A stretch of 64,000 nucleotides of DNA from Branchipolynoe longqiensis (GCA_030323885.1 CM059193.1:76515040-76579039); one strand, 5' to 3'. Positions 1-10,959 are shown, numbered from the stretch's first letter. Made by a program: numbers and translations. Notes: a model not told the origin generated them from the sequence alone.

Positions 1-60
1 AACTTTTTCTGTATGAAGATTGCTCATAGCCATTGAGTTTGCAGTGTGACCGTGTGTGGT
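1..60 (-). repeat. Fragment of ~205-bp satellite monomer
   Basis: The first ~45 bases match, in reverse orientation, the monomer found tandemly at 13.9, 24.9 and 57.0 kb: the 'GAAGATTGCTCA' and 'ATTGAGTTTGC' blocks are shared. The left part is cut by the window edge. The following ~300 bases (to 357) show no recognisable feature. Confidence 0.6.
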
Positions 61-357
61 CCTGCAGCCAAGCTGCGCGCACACTGACCTAATTACCTAT
101 GCTGACATCATATGAAATAGGCCTGTAGCGAATAGGCACAAAATGGGGTAGTGCTAAGCAAGGTAGACTTCAGGCTATGAGGTAACTCAAAAACTAATCT
201 GACAGCGTGCTGTGACAATTCAAGGGCTGTCAGCTTTTGCATAGTGAGAACACTGACAACAGGTGAGCATCAGTAGGCATTGCATGCGGGCGAGACAGGG
301 CTGGTGATTCAGCAATGCACAGAGCAGGGAGGGATTAGATACATAGGCCCTAAGTAA

Positions 358-1119
358 AGGCCCTGTCACACTACAACGTTTCTCACGAACGCGCTTCGAT
401 GCGTGGCGACGTGTTGACTTTTGGGCGAACCGTCAGTACACGTCCGGTACGTTACCGGCGCGTTAACGGCGCGTCGGTACATAGCAACGTGTGAATGGAG
501 ACGGCGCGCGTCGGGCCACGTCAAGGTTTTGTGCTTGCACAAAACTTTTGATGGGCCGCAACGCGCATAAGCGTGTTGGCGAGCGCGTTACGGACGCGTT
601 AGAAACACGTCGAAACACGTTGGCGGCGCGCCGGCAGAACGCTGACAGACCGTTGATCAACGTCGGTTAACGTTAGCTTTTTTTTCCCAAAATGCGACCA
701 TTCCGTCAGCGCGTCCGTAACGTCCCATCGACGGGTAGTGGGTACGCTATTGGCGTTGCTCCAGCATATCTCGGCGCGTTGGACGTGTTGCCGGCGCACC
801 TGGACGCGTTGGCGGCGGGTGTGGACGCGCTGTGGGCGCGTCCTAACGTGTTGCTGGCGGGTATGTACGGGTTCACACAATACTAGCACGATACCAACGC
901 GCTGCCTCCATGCCGTAAACGCGCCGACAGCGCGCCAATAATACGCTACCGACACGCTAATAACACGCCAATAACGCGCCTCCAACCCGCCACTAACACG
1001 CTGCGCCCTGTCAAACTTTCTCCCAAACCGCCGACGAGTTGGACGTGTGTCGACGGGTTGCAAATATTTTGCGCGTTGGCGGCACGCCGGAACACACGTC
1101 GTAGTTTGACAGGGCCTTA
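358..1119. mobile_element. MITE, TIR GGCCCTGTCACAC, possible TAA target duplication
   Basis: The left end AGGCCCTGTCACACTAC is mirrored by GTAGTTTGACAGGGCCT at the right end. Flanks end in TAA on both sides, compatible with a 3-bp PIF/Harbinger-type duplication (inference). The interior is GC-rich and made of many degenerate repeats built on GCGTTGG/ACGCG units. Reading frames inside are by-products of this composition, not genes. Confidence 0.7.
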
Positions 1120-1130
1120 AGAAACCAACT

Positions 1131-1395
1131 TTAAGCGGTGGCCGAAATTGGTAAAAGCATTGGCTACTGATATGGAAGGTTCAAATGCCAACCGAGTCAA
1201 ATCAATGACTTATAAAACTGATCCTTGTCGCTACCTAGATAAGACAGGGCAAGGTCTGGTTAGCTAAGTATCATGGTGATGTGACTGAATGGGATATCGG
1301 GTAATGATTCTGGCAGCCTGGTCTCCCGGTGATGCAGCGCTAAAGTTGCCATGAGTGTGCACTGTCACAAGTCGGTGCCTGCCCTGATATGAACG
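1131..1395 (+). mobile_element. tRNA-derived SINE, family B (degenerate copy)
   Basis: Degenerate tRNA-like head (GGTGGCCGAAATTGGTAAAAG) followed by the family-B body: GAGTCAAAYCAATGACTTA, GTGACTGARTGGGATAT, CACAAGTCGGT, CCTGATATGA. The same body recurs about a dozen times in the window. Confidence 0.65.
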
Positions 1396-1400
1396 TTGGT

Positions 1401-1552
1401 TGGTTGTTGGAGTTTTATGTCCTGGCAACATCTATGGTCATATCAGGACGTTTATACTGCTGCCCCACCGGGAGACCAGGCAACCAGCACCATGACCTGA
1501 TATCCCACTCAGTCACATTATCCTGACACTGAGCCAACCAGTTTTTGCCCTA
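1401..1552 (-). mobile_element. tRNA-derived SINE, family B, 3' half, split by the DIRS-like element
   Basis: Reverse-oriented family-B tail running from GTTGGAGTTTTATGTCCTGG to CCAACCAGTTTTTGCCCTA. The copy stops abruptly at 1552. Its tRNA-like head half resumes at 7351 in the same orientation (ATAATGCCGAGCAC), so the 5.8-kb element between interrupted one SINE. Confidence 0.65.
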
Positions 1553-1690
1553 AATGATAGTTATACTAGACTTATTTGTAAGTTGAAGTATTACTGAGAT
1601 TCTTACGAATCTACGAATACGAAGGTAAGGATCAGGGGAGAGGTCAAGCCCGCGCAGACTGGATATGGCTTCAGTTTTCGAAGTTGGAGG
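1553..1690. repeat. Right inverted terminal repeat of element 1
   Basis: The outer ~80 bp (ATGATAGTTATACTAG through ATCAGGGG) are complementary to 1970-2053. The inner part (GAGGTCAAGCCCGCGC, GGATATGGCTTCAGTT) is the inverted counterpart of 7270-7300 in the left terminal repeat. Confidence 0.75.
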
Positions 1691-1967
1691 GGAGCAAAAA
1701 ACCTAAAACCAGGATCAGTAGCCCATGCCTACTTGTACCCTAACTTTCTTTAGAAACCCTCTATCACCTTTTATCTTTATACTCGAGTACCTGTCGGGTC
1801 CCTTTCTTCTTAGCACTTCTTAAGGATAATGTGACTGAGTGGCATATCACATGTTAGTGCTGGAGGTGTGGTGTCTAACAACATACGGCAAGACTATAAA
1901 ACAACCAGGAATGCACACTGTCACAAGCCAGTACTCGTCCTGATATGATCATGGAGCGGGTGGGCGG

Positions 1968-2096
1968 GCCCCTGATCCTTACCTTCGTATTCGTAGATTC
2001 GTAAGAATCTCAGTAATAATTCAACTTACAAGTAAGTCTAGTATAACTATCATATTCTTACTTCATCTTCCGAATACCGGAAGTTAAGTACCCGAG
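1968..2096. repeat. Internal complementary region (ICR) of element 1
   Basis: Bases 1970-2053 are complementary to the right outer end (1553-1633). Bases 2054-2096 are complementary to the left outer end (7307-7350; shared TTCCGGTATTCGGAAG). The two complements abut at 2053/2054, as expected if the ICR records the joined ends of a circular intermediate in DIRS elements. The motif GGTGGGCGGGCC sits beside it at 1959-1970. Confidence 0.75.
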
Positions 2097-2496
2097 AGAG
2101 TTTTCAAACCATGTTTTTTGTGACCCGACTTGCCTCGTTTCTTTACTCCTCCCTCGTTACTCCTTCCATCTGCTATCGTCTTTCTGTAATTATATGAACA
2201 TAGTGCCTTGGCACTCGCGTGAGGTAGTTTTACTACAATATCAACATATATTTGTAATATGCATTTTCAATAAATTCACCACTCACAACGTGACTCGTTT
2301 TATAAAGTTCAACCGTTTTATTTGTAAATTTAACACCAAACCACCATGACCATAATTTTTGTTCATACATGCAACCTTGCCATGCCCCTCTTTTTTGGGG
2401 CTGTAGCTTTTCTATCTTGACTGTACTTGTTTCTTAACCTACATAACAAACAGTAATTGTTATTTTATTTTTGTGCTTTCTTACTTGCTAGGATCA

Positions 2497-3200
2497 ATCT
2501 CTGTGTCTCTGCTGGGTCTTCTACCGAATTGTGGTAGAAACGCGCGAAACTCCTGCTGTCCCTCCATGAGGCTTTCCTCATAATGGCATTTAGATTTGCC
2601 CCCATGGCCTGTGCTCAGGAGGCCGATGCCCCTCTGGCACGATGGCCTTTGTACCTACTGATGTCTATGCCTGCTAACTTCAGCACGTTCAGTGTCCACC
2701 TCGCGAGAGTGGCCCTCGAAATGGGTCCATGCGGCCGAATGTATAAGAGAAGTAAGTGTGTGTTAGTCCTCCTCACTGTTCTCTCAAAATACTTTTTAAT
2801 TGTTTTTACTACACATAGAGCATGTTCACTTTAAAAAAAGAAAAAGCGTAGAGAGTCCAGCGGTTGTCCCAGCTGGTTGTGTTTCAATCATGTTTTCATT
2901 TTAAATACCATGGAGTCCTCTTCGACTCGCATCCTGTTTATAATCGTTTGTCCCCTTTACGAGGATACTAACAAAAGCAGGGTCGTCAGTTTGTAGGATA
3001 ACAACTTAAAATTCATTTCTCCATTTGTTGGGAGTGTTTTTATCCAATTTAATACACTTTCCACACTCCAGAACCTGTCATATCTAGGCTGTGGCGGCCT
3101 TTGCTCGTGACAGCTTTTACAAAACCACTTAATTAGGAAGTGTTCTCCAACCGTGCTCCCCCTGCTCTGAGCAGGATAACACTCAATGCACATCTAGCTG
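2497..3200 (-). pseudogene. Tyrosine recombinase remnant of element 1
   Basis: Minus-strand translation aligns with the intact recombinase at 52992-54101. Bases 2957-3193 give a segment ending LLLLVSS, then a stop, then RGQTI, where the intact protein has VTGHRGQTI, so the stop falls just before the catalytic Arg. Further down, KGHRARGA keeps the HxxR motif, and FARFYHN, near 2540, keeps the nucleophilic Tyr. Several stops and frameshifts separate the blocks. It is a dead copy of the enzyme that joins the cDNA circle to target DNA. Confidence 0.75.
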
Positions 3201-3511
3201 CATTTATCGCACCTTACCCTACCCCTGACTCAGTAGTTACGGAGATATTTAAGAACATCCGCTATAGAGGAGTTCAGAACCCTTACTCCCCTCTCCAGGG
3301 CCCACAGCGCCCAACGATTTATATGTGTAACATAATTCTTATGCGTAAACACTCTCCAAGTGTGTTAAAAAAATTGTAAGCCTTCTTAAAGTTTATTTGT
3401 TTGTTGTTGTTGTTTTACGCGCAGCAGCCTTATTAATAATCTATGTCATATCCTTCTAAAGTCCTGGCTAAAAAAGGTAAGCCGTCAATCTTACTTCCTC
3501 TAGGCCTGTTC

Positions 3512-5177
3512 CTAGCTTTCTGTTGTCTTGGTGTTCGATTCCAGAGAGGTTCCCCGGTCTTCTTTCGAACGACAGTTGTTCTCTTGCCCCCTCCTGGAGG
3601 ATCGGGTGCCATGGTAGTCCTGCCAGTGCGGAGCGACCACAATCGCCCTGGTCCCTTCCTCCCGGATTTTCCTTGCCATGCGTGGTATCAGGCTGAATGG
3701 GGGGAAGCAGTACACAAACATATTAGACCAGCAGAATGAGAAAGCATCCGTCTTCCAGTTATCTGGCTCCGGTTCCCAACTGACGTATCTATCTAACTGC
3801 TTGTTTAATCTTGACAAAGAGATCCACCCCCAGATTGCCCCAAGTCATACAAATTTCGTTAAATATTTGTTCATTTAATTTCCATTCTAGATGGTCCGTA
3901 AACTTACGTGACCTCAGGTCTGCTAGTACATTCTCTACACTGGGGATATGGGTTATTGTAAGCCAATTTCCATGCTGTTGAGCCCATTGCCAGATACTGA
4001 TGGCTTCTCGGAGGCAGTCCTCTGATTTTGTGCCTCCCATATTCTTTACGTATGCTAATGCCGTAGTATTATCCGTTCTCACTCTTATGTGTGCATTCTC
4101 TGTTTTACACAAACTTTTTAGCCCAAAGATATAGCCTTTAATTCAAGGATGTTGATGTGCACCATCTCCTCTGGGTGCCAGTACCCTCCTGTCTGCTCAT
4201 GATGGGTATGTGCTCCCCATCCCTCAAGAGAGGCATCTGCGAAAAGCTCTATTTCTGGTATTTCCCTCCTAATTCTTCTCGGTATTTCTAGATTTTGTAA
4301 CCACCAGTTCAAATCATCTACACCTTCACGTGAAACCCACATTGTATCATGAAAGTTACCTTTACTGCTTTTTAGTGCATTTATTTGATCCCTTTCAAGT
4401 TGTTTGAAATGTGCCCCCGCATGCTCTACTGCAGGTGTATAGGCTACCATTAACCCTACTACTCCTGCCACCTACCTAATAGATGGTAGTTCTGTATCCA
4501 GCACTTCTGTTGCTGCATCTCTAAATTTCTCCACTTTTTCTAACTTTAGTGATACATCCATTTTGAAAGAATTTCTGTCAAAACCCAGGAACTTCAAGCA
4601 CTGTGTAGGTTTAAGGACTGATTTTTCCCTATTTATAGTGAACCCCAGTTTTTCAAACAGTGAGACTAGTTCTGAAATAGCTGTTTGACATTCACCTGGT
4701 GTCCTGCCGAGGTCAAAACTGTCATCCAAGTAAGGGAAACAGATATATCCCTTCTCTCCCATTTCTGAATAGATGGGCTTTAATACCTTGGTAAAAATCC
4801 TAGGCCCTGGTGCGAACCCATTGGGTAGGACTTGGTACTTGAGTAGAGTCTTCCCATCGAAAACGTAAGTATTTTCGCTGGGACTGCTTTACATTTACTG
4901 AATAATAAGCATCTGTAAGGTCAGCACTAGCCATCCATGCTCCTTTCTCTAACAGATCTATATCTGTTTTAAGATTGAACATTTTAAAATGTTCATATTT
5001 TATCAATAGATTTAATTTAGTGAGATCTAGAGTCATCCTAAATTTCCCATTTGGTTTAGGTCTCAGAAAAATATTCGACACCCATTGGTCCTGTACTGGA
5101 CTGACTTCTTTCAAAACTCCTTTCCTTATCAGTTTAGACAGTTCTTCCTCAACATAGTTCATTTCTACATTATCCAT
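3512..5177 (-). pseudogene. Reverse transcriptase-RNase H remnant of element 1
   Basis: Four overlapping minus-strand frames make up one broken pol. Bases 4800-5177 hold the RT fingers (SNIFLRPKPNGKFRMTLDLT, ASADLTDAYYSV). Bases 4472-4762 hold the RT active site as FPYLDDSFDL. Bases 4118-4471 give RNase H with LFADASLEGWGAH and INILELKAI. Bases 3789-4112 continue RNase H with RTDNTTALAY and THIPSVENVLAD. Bases 3512-3817 carry the downstream segment WEPEPDNWKTDAFSF. The order and motifs match the single ORF of element 2, so the breaks are decay rather than a different architecture. Confidence 0.85.
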
Positions 5178-5350
5178 TTTAAAAGGGAACAGTTCCCTCT
5201 CCTATACTGGAGTATTTATAAATGGTATTGATAAACCCTTTACACAATTTTAAATCTATTTATCGGAAGTCAAAAACTTCCACTGTTCTATGTTATTCAC
5301 TATATTACCAGCTCTAAATTTTGAGTGTATAATAACGTGCTTACCATACT

Positions 5351-6759
5351 CTAACTGAATGTACGAGGCACACGGAGGTCATTTCTGAAAACCCCGTGAG
5401 GGGGTTCCCTGACCACGTCCCCCTCTCGGAACAGATGGCACACTCCCGTACTGGGCATAACCCTCAATGGTACGTGCTCCCCAGTTGGACGAGTCTCTGA
5501 ACCCACGTCCTCACACACAGTTGTTACCCCTGAACTTGTTATAGGGCACTCCCGGCCTATGTTGATGGTCGAAACTGTTCCTTCTTTTCCCACGTAGGCC
5601 AGATTTGTATTCATACAATTGTCCGATGCTTTCACTGACTTCAAGAGCTGCTTACTCCTTTCCCCCAGGTTTTCCCCCAGAAGATACTCGGTTGGCTCTG
5701 GCAGCTCACCATGCACATCACGCTTCACCTTATTTATCTCCTTGCCTAAGTGGGAATGCACCACCTTTCCCACACTTGCTACACGATCCACACATATCTG
5801 ACTATGTGTCGATACCAACATCTTGATCGCATTTAGTACATGCAGCGCCTGTGCATCCAATTCAATCACCTCTCTGCAGAATCAAATCCATTGTAGTAAA
5901 AATGGCCGTTAATGCCCCCTAACACTCCCTTAGAGGCTGTCAACAAAGAATTCTCGCCTTCCTTACGGCTTTCAGCGAAACGATTTCCTCATTTAAAATC
6001 TGAATCCTAGCTGCTGGGACATCCACCAGCCCAGTGTAGTGTCGTGAAATATCCCGTATGGTCTTCAAATGCTTGGGCGCTCCCATATTCGGGCCACCAT
6101 AATAGTGATGTATCATGCCCGCCATTGTCTCACTGACAGTAATCCGCGGTGTCACCGGGCTTTTCACTTTCTTATAGATTTCTTGCAATTCAGTTAACAC
6201 TGCTCCTTTGTGTAACCCGTTGGCTAACTTGAACTCCCTTCTCACCTTGGTCTTGGTCATAGTAGTAGCTGTCGGCGTAGTAGTACTAGTTGTAGTCGGA
6301 GTACTGGCCACTTCTACCAGGAGTGGCTTTGGTGGAGGAGGTGCTTTGAACGAACTAAACGGCAATGGTTTCACTGCGTCGTTAACAACTTCCTTGACTT
6401 GGATCACCGCATTCACTGAATCTGTGTCTGCTGGCCCTCAACGCTTTCAGTTGTTTGCCTGTATTGATATCCTCATCAATGTCATCCTCCTCCTCCCAGT
6501 ATTGAGCCTCACTGTCCTCTTCATCTTCCTCCTCGTAATCCTGCCATGTGCACGCACCTCCATCTTGACCCACATATGTGTCACTGTCCACGTCGCCATT
6601 GTGACCTACATACACATCACATTCCGCTGATGCATCTCGATCAGCCGCTGCCCAAACCACACGCATACTGTCACGTAGCTGTTCAGTTTCATCACAAAAC
6701 TCTCTTGCTTTTTTTCTAAGAAGGGCTACTTCTTCAAACATTTGCTTCAAATCTCCCAA
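5351..6759 (-). pseudogene. Gag-like ORF of element 1 (three broken frames)
   Basis: Located 5' of pol on the minus strand. The first piece (6382-6759) has a coiled-coil-like start (KQMFEEVALLRKKAREF) and a strongly acidic stretch (YEEEDEEDSEAQ). The middle piece (5940-6416) has a Pro/Thr linker and a conserved-looking block (MAGMIHHYYGGPNMGAPKHL). The third (5351-5869) has no motif I recognise. Assignment to gag is by position and by belonging to the same element. No zinc knuckle is visible. Confidence 0.6.
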
Positions 6760-7204
6760 ATCCTTGGTTGGAGTTGGGGAGGAATTAGAGCCGCTACTGG
6801 CGTTTGCGTCTTGGGTAAATTTGCCCGCGGATATTGCTTTGGGTCTGCCGCCATTTTCTTGCGCGGTTTAGATTTAGACGTTCTGGCTATATCAGCCTCA
6901 CCCTAGGATCGCTCACTAACTTCTGCGATAGCGGTGGCTGGTCCTCTAGGGACATCATTTTTGCTATGAGTTCACTCAGCAATTTGCAACCACACCATCT
7001 ATTAACGTGCAATGCATGTTTAGATTCGGCCGAAAACCGGGTCAGGTGCACATGCTTTCGTAGTCTTGTACTTCACTACGTCGTTCTGCAACGACAGCGT
7101 CAACAACACCTTTGAATGGTCTGACACGCTAACATTAATCACCAGATATAAAAGTAAATCAACACAATCTCAACCCCCTTATTGTGTCATTTTCCATCAA
7201 TAAA

Positions 7205-7280
7205 CTACTTACCAAAAGTGAATCCTCCTCCCACTCGCCTTTGCCTGTCTGCTGCCGAGTTGCTAACTGAAGCCATATCC
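7205..7280 (-). other. Possible 5' leader exon of element 1 with splice donor
   Basis: On the minus strand, in the left terminal repeat, an ATG opens a short frame (MASVSNSAADRQRR...GGGF) that stops two codons after a strong donor-like CTTTTG|GTAAGT at about 7213-7203. A short coding leader spliced to gag would explain this, but I cannot identify the acceptor with confidence. Confidence 0.35.
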
Positions 7281-7350
7281 GGTGAGCGCAGGCTTGACCT
7301 CTTCCCCGGGTACGTAACTTCCGGTATTCGGAAGATGAAGTAAGAATCAT
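7250..7350. repeat. Left inverted terminal repeat of element 1
   Basis: The outer end ATGATTCTTACTTCATC (minus) contains the short palindrome TTCCGGTATTCGGAA and is complementary to 2051-2096. The inner part is inverted relative to 1635-1690. Confidence 0.7.
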
Positions 7351-7418
7351 AATAATGCCGAGCACATGCAATTTTGTAAGTCATTGGTTTGACTCGTCCA
7401 GGGTTTGAAACCATGGGT
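7351..7418 (-). mobile_element. Head half of the SINE interrupted by element 1
   Basis: Continuation of the family-B SINE from 1401-1552: ATAATGCCGAGCAC, AAGTCATTGGTTTGACTCG, CCAGGGTTTGAA. A short plus-oriented family-B tail (7419-7475, GTAGATGTTGCTAGGATGTA) follows directly. Confidence 0.6.
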
Positions 7419-7567
7419 TCATGATATGAACGTAGATGTTGCTAGGATGTAACACCCCAACAAACAAATAAAGAAGTTAGAAACATAAACAGCTGGCCCG
7501 AGGGTGGCACCATCTAGTGCAGTAGGCAGACCTGAATTGTGTATCAGCGCCACCTTGCTGACTTATA

Positions 7568-7785
7568 CCCCAGTCACACTATGCTTGTGACTGCATGCAA
7601 CCACTTTGCGACCACAAAAAAGAGTTGGTCGCAAAAAGGTTGCAAGTGGTCGCAAAGGGGTCCTCAGTGGCCACTGACCTCCTTGCGACCATTTTCACAG
7701 GTTGCTTTGGTGGAAAGGTCGCCGGTGACTGGGATTTTTTGTCGCAAGCCGTCGCAAGCGGTCACAAGTGGTAATGTGACTGTAA
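7568..7785. mobile_element. MITE, TIR CAGTCACA, inside the channel intron
   Basis: Left end CAGTCACACTATGCTTGTGAC is mirrored by CACAAGTGGTAATGTGACTG. The interior is made of alternating TTGCGACC / GGTCGCAA words. It ends 14 bp from the splice donor of the CNBD exon at 7799. Confidence 0.65.
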
Positions 7786-7798
7786 CTTGATACCGTAC

Positions 7799-7939
7799 CT
7801 CTCCTTTATGGATGTAGTAGAGCTCCTGACCCACGTCACCCTTACGCATGACAACGTTGCCCGGGATGTAGACCTGCTGCACCACACGCAGCGCCAGGGC
7901 ACGCAGGAAGCTCTCATCGCACTCCGTCAGTAGTGGGAT
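7799..7939 (-). CDS. Cyclic-nucleotide-gated channel, exon H: start of the CNBD
   Basis: A 141-bp phase 0-0 exon between acceptor CCCTGCAG and donor GAG|GTACGG. The 47 residues (IPLLTECDESFLRALALRVV ... GQELYYIHKGE) match the alphaA helix and first beta strands of a cyclic-nucleotide-binding domain, ending at the conserved IxxGE turn. The join to exon G (NMFRA|IPLLTE) is in frame. The phosphate-binding cassette should be in the next exon at lower coordinates. I do not find it in 1-7798, where TE DNA fills the intron. Whether the domain binds cGMP or cAMP cannot be told from this part. Confidence 0.85.
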
Positions 7940-8187
7940 CTGCAGGGCAATATGACTCAAAATTTACATGAAGGTCTACCAGGACAAAGGCCAGTGCAAA
8001 TATGTTGGATTTTGAAAATCGATTGATGGCAAAGCGAGTAGAATGCAAATGTACAGCGATGGTGGGACTTGGGGAAACTGGTGGAAACTCATAGGGATTT
8101 GGTGTAAGTTGCTGTCAATAGATGGCAGCCTTACTGAATAAGTCAACTTACACTGCCAACAGATGGCGGAGCGGGTCTACCATCCCT

Positions 8188-8600
8188 TAAGGCCCAGTCA
8201 CACCTTACCGGACTGAGGAACCGGATGAGAACCGGACACTGTCCGGTACTGTATGGCGATGTCCGGTACATGTCCGGTACCCAATCCGGCGGTGTCCGGT
8301 ACAAGTTTTGAACATGCACAAAACTTCTACCTGACACCGCCGGACTGACGTGTCCGGTGGTGTACGGCGGTGTCCGGTGCAAGTTTTGAACATGCACAAA
8401 ACTTCTACCTGACACCGCCGGACTGACGTGTCCGGTTGGTGTCCGGTTTGTCCGGTACATGTCCGGTACCCATCCATACATGTCCGGTACCCATCTGTTG
8501 GTGTCCAGTTTGTCCGGTACATGTCTGGTACCCATCCATTACGTGTCCGGTTCTCGTCCGATACATATAGGGTACATGTAGGGCTACATTACCAAGTCTA
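8188..8600. mobile_element. Truncated MITE with internal ~74-bp repeats
   Basis: Starts AAGGCCCAGTCACACC, close to the 358-1119 element's terminus. The interior repeats GTCCGGTACA words and carries two ~74-bp copies (8288-8355, 8362-8434) sharing AAGTTTTGAACATGCACAAA. No matching right end is seen before the SINE at 8640. Confidence 0.55.
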
Positions 8601-8639
8601 GCATATCTTTTTGAATTATACACCCACTGGGCACTAGAG

Positions 8640-8980
8640 GGATGGCCGAATGAGTTGAGCGTCCGTCTACTGTTTTGGGAGATCGGGGGACCCGAACCCA
8701 TGGGTTTGTGGTTTTCGAATCCTGGTCGAGTCAAACCAATGATTTAAAAATTGAGATTTGTTGCTTCCTAGCCAGGCGCTTGGCATTATTAGGATAGGAC
8801 AATGACTTGTTGGCTCAGTGTCAGGACAATGTGACTGAGTGGGATATCACGTCATGGTGCTGGCAACCTGGTATTCCAGTGGGGCAGCACTATTAAGTCA
8901 CCATGAGTGTGCCGTCACAAGTCGGTACCCGTTCTGATATGACCTTAGATGTTGTGAGGATATAAAACAACAAACAAACA
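8640..8980 (+). mobile_element. tRNA-derived SINE, family B, near full length
   Basis: Head GGGATGGCCGAATGAGTTGAG (box A-like) and TTTTCGAATCCTGGTC (box B-like), then the family body and an end rich in CAAACAAA. Two pieces of head sequence appear, suggesting a small internal duplication. Confidence 0.75.
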
Positions 8981-9563
8981 AAACAAACCCACTGGACAAC
9001 ATACTATTTCTAACAACATAGCTATTTGCGCATACTGAATGTCCATAGAGACATAAAGATGATGAATAACCAGCTAGTTATAGGGTGATTTTTTTATATG
9101 CGCAGGACAGTTGGTGATGAAAGCTGACATTTTAGAAAAAAATTATTCACAATTTCTATAGCCTACATATTCTACAAACATAAACTAACATGTTGACAAT
9201 AGAAATTGTAGGAACAGTGTAACCATTAATGGTTGTCTTCCGAACTGCCCCTTATGAACAAAATAACACACCAAAGAAAATCATGAGCCCTGGAGCTAAT
9301 ATACAATTGGTGCATAATTTCCAAATTGTGGTTGATTCGGTAGGGGGAACCAGGTACCCACCATGCCCCAAGCGGGCAGGACGAACATCAGGAACCGAAA
9401 CCTCCCCCTGCATCTAGCCATTCGGTTTCGCTTGGCCATTGAACTCACAACTTAAAAAACTATCAACATCCGACTCCACCCACGTCACCTACGACAAAAT
9501 ACCTCCCGTCAAAAGCGATTTAAGTCAAAAGGAGGATGAAGAGAACAATGAACCTCACATCCG

Positions 9564-10621
9564 GTGGATAGGCCCGCGAAGTGCGTGGCCAGGAGGCCTC
9601 CCCTGGAGGAGAACCAACTCAAGATGAGTATACAAGATGGCGGTGATGCCGCATCCCCCGCAAGCACCGTGTGCCGGCGGCCGGCCACCGCTCCTCCCCT
9701 GAAGCCACCGGCCCCGTGGAAAGCGAAGCGAGCAACGAATACGTCGACGACGGCGAAAAGACAGGAGGACCTATTGAAAAAAATGCAGGAGACGATGGAG
9801 GCCATGGAGACGGGCTGGCAATGGATGGAGCAGCACGTCCTCCGGGCAGGAGAAGGTGCTCAGCATGGATCGTCGACACCGCCCCCGCACCCGGACTGCC
9901 TCCCCGTACTCCCCGGCTTACCTCCCCGGCGACCTGGATGGCGACTTCGAGGAGGCGGACATGGTGTGGGAGACGCCACCCCTCCTCAGGCCCAGACAGG
10001 AGAGGCGAACACGGAGGGACACCTCGGATACCCCGCCCCAGCGGCCAGCCCACGCCCCGGCCGGGCGCTGCCAGCACTGCAGCCCCAGCTCAATGGCTAA
10101 GGAGGCCATACGCATCATCGCCGCCACGGCCGACGGCAAGTCCTTCATGCTGAAAAAAGGTATTTCCGCAACGTACCCATTTCCGTATGATCTGGAAGAG
10201 AGGGGGGGATGAAGGGAAGTCCATAAAGAAGGGAGATGCCACCCGGGAAGAGTACACGCTCGGCCTGAAGCGGCTCGAAATGCAGCGCAGTTTCCCAGCC
10301 CACGCCCTCTTGGCGCTATCGGCACACCAGGAAGCCGTAGCGCAGGACAACTGCTCGCTGCCATGGACTATAGTGTGCCGTTACTCCGAGGAGATTTTCA
10401 CTCCCATCGCCGATGGCCGCCTCCCGATGGGCTGGAGGGATGCGGCCGCCCTCACGGCAGTGCGGATAGAGGTGATCGCAATGGCCAGACACACGACAGC
10501 GGTGAACGGCACTATGGCCGACGGCCCGAAAGCCCAGAAGGCCAGCAGCGAAGCCCGGAACGCCTATGACAAGGCGGCGATGGGTGTGGAACCACGAAAT
10601 CGAATCGTGCAACAAGGCTAG
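9564..10621 (+). pseudogene. Gag-like protein of element 3 (two frameshifts)
   Basis: Three frames chain together. Bases 9564-10100 give a basic, Pro-rich N-terminus with a helical segment (MQETMEAMETGWQWMEQHVL). Bases 9856-10212 carry KEAIRIIAATADGKSF and KGISATYPFPYDLEERG. Bases 10187-10621 continue KSIKKGDATREEYTLGLKRL and a Trp/Ala-rich C-terminus. The block from DGK to REEY is shared with the ORF at 40246-41350, which identifies both as the same gag family. No zinc knuckle is seen. Confidence 0.65.
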
Positions 10622-10959
10622 TAAGGGGGAGTCGCATGGCACGGGAAACCAAAAGCTTGCCCATGTGTCTGGACACTGCACCAACGTGAGGCGAATAGTA
10701 ACGAACCACGCCGAGGCGGCATGCTATTCAAAGAAGTCACGGGAGAAGGGAACGGCAAGAAGTCGTCAACGGATTTTTAGGCTGCAGGCGAACCCCCCCT
10801 CCCCCCTGCCACCACACGGAGCACGACAACGCCCACAGACAGTAAAACGGCACACGGCACCCAAGGCACCCGCGCTAAAAACGTAAATACCCTACCTCAC
10901 CTTGTTGAAGTTCATACGGTGGAGCCATCTGGCTTCCCGACGGCAGGGGCTCCCCTGGG

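Larger units (their letters stand above)
1553..7350 (-). mobile_element. DIRS-like tyrosine-recombinase retrotransposon (element 1), degraded
   Basis: Complete but decayed YR retrotransposon read on the minus strand in the order gag, RT-RNase H, tyrosine recombinase. The ends are defined by the SINE it interrupts (left half ends 1552, right half begins 7351). It has the three DIRS landmarks: outer repeats at 7250-7350 and 1553-1690 that are inverted to each other internally, plus a region at 1968-2096 complementary to both outer ends. All coding regions carry frameshifts or stops, so it is not autonomous. Protein similarity to element 2 (52.5-55.4 kb) is clear throughout RT, RNase H and recombinase. 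Confidence 0.8.

Noticed and set aside
599..1063. 154-codon frame, minus strand
   Set aside because: Lies wholly inside a MITE made of GCGTTGG-type repeats; the RRQRVHTRRQRV pattern is the repeat translated.
2583..2834. Plus-strand 83-codon frame
   Set aside because: Antisense of the recombinase C-terminus of element 1; the sense strand carries HRARGA and FARFYHN.
9619..10364. Minus-strand frames of ~150 codons opposite gag
   Set aside because: GC-rich shadow frames of the plus-strand gag; no recognisable domain.
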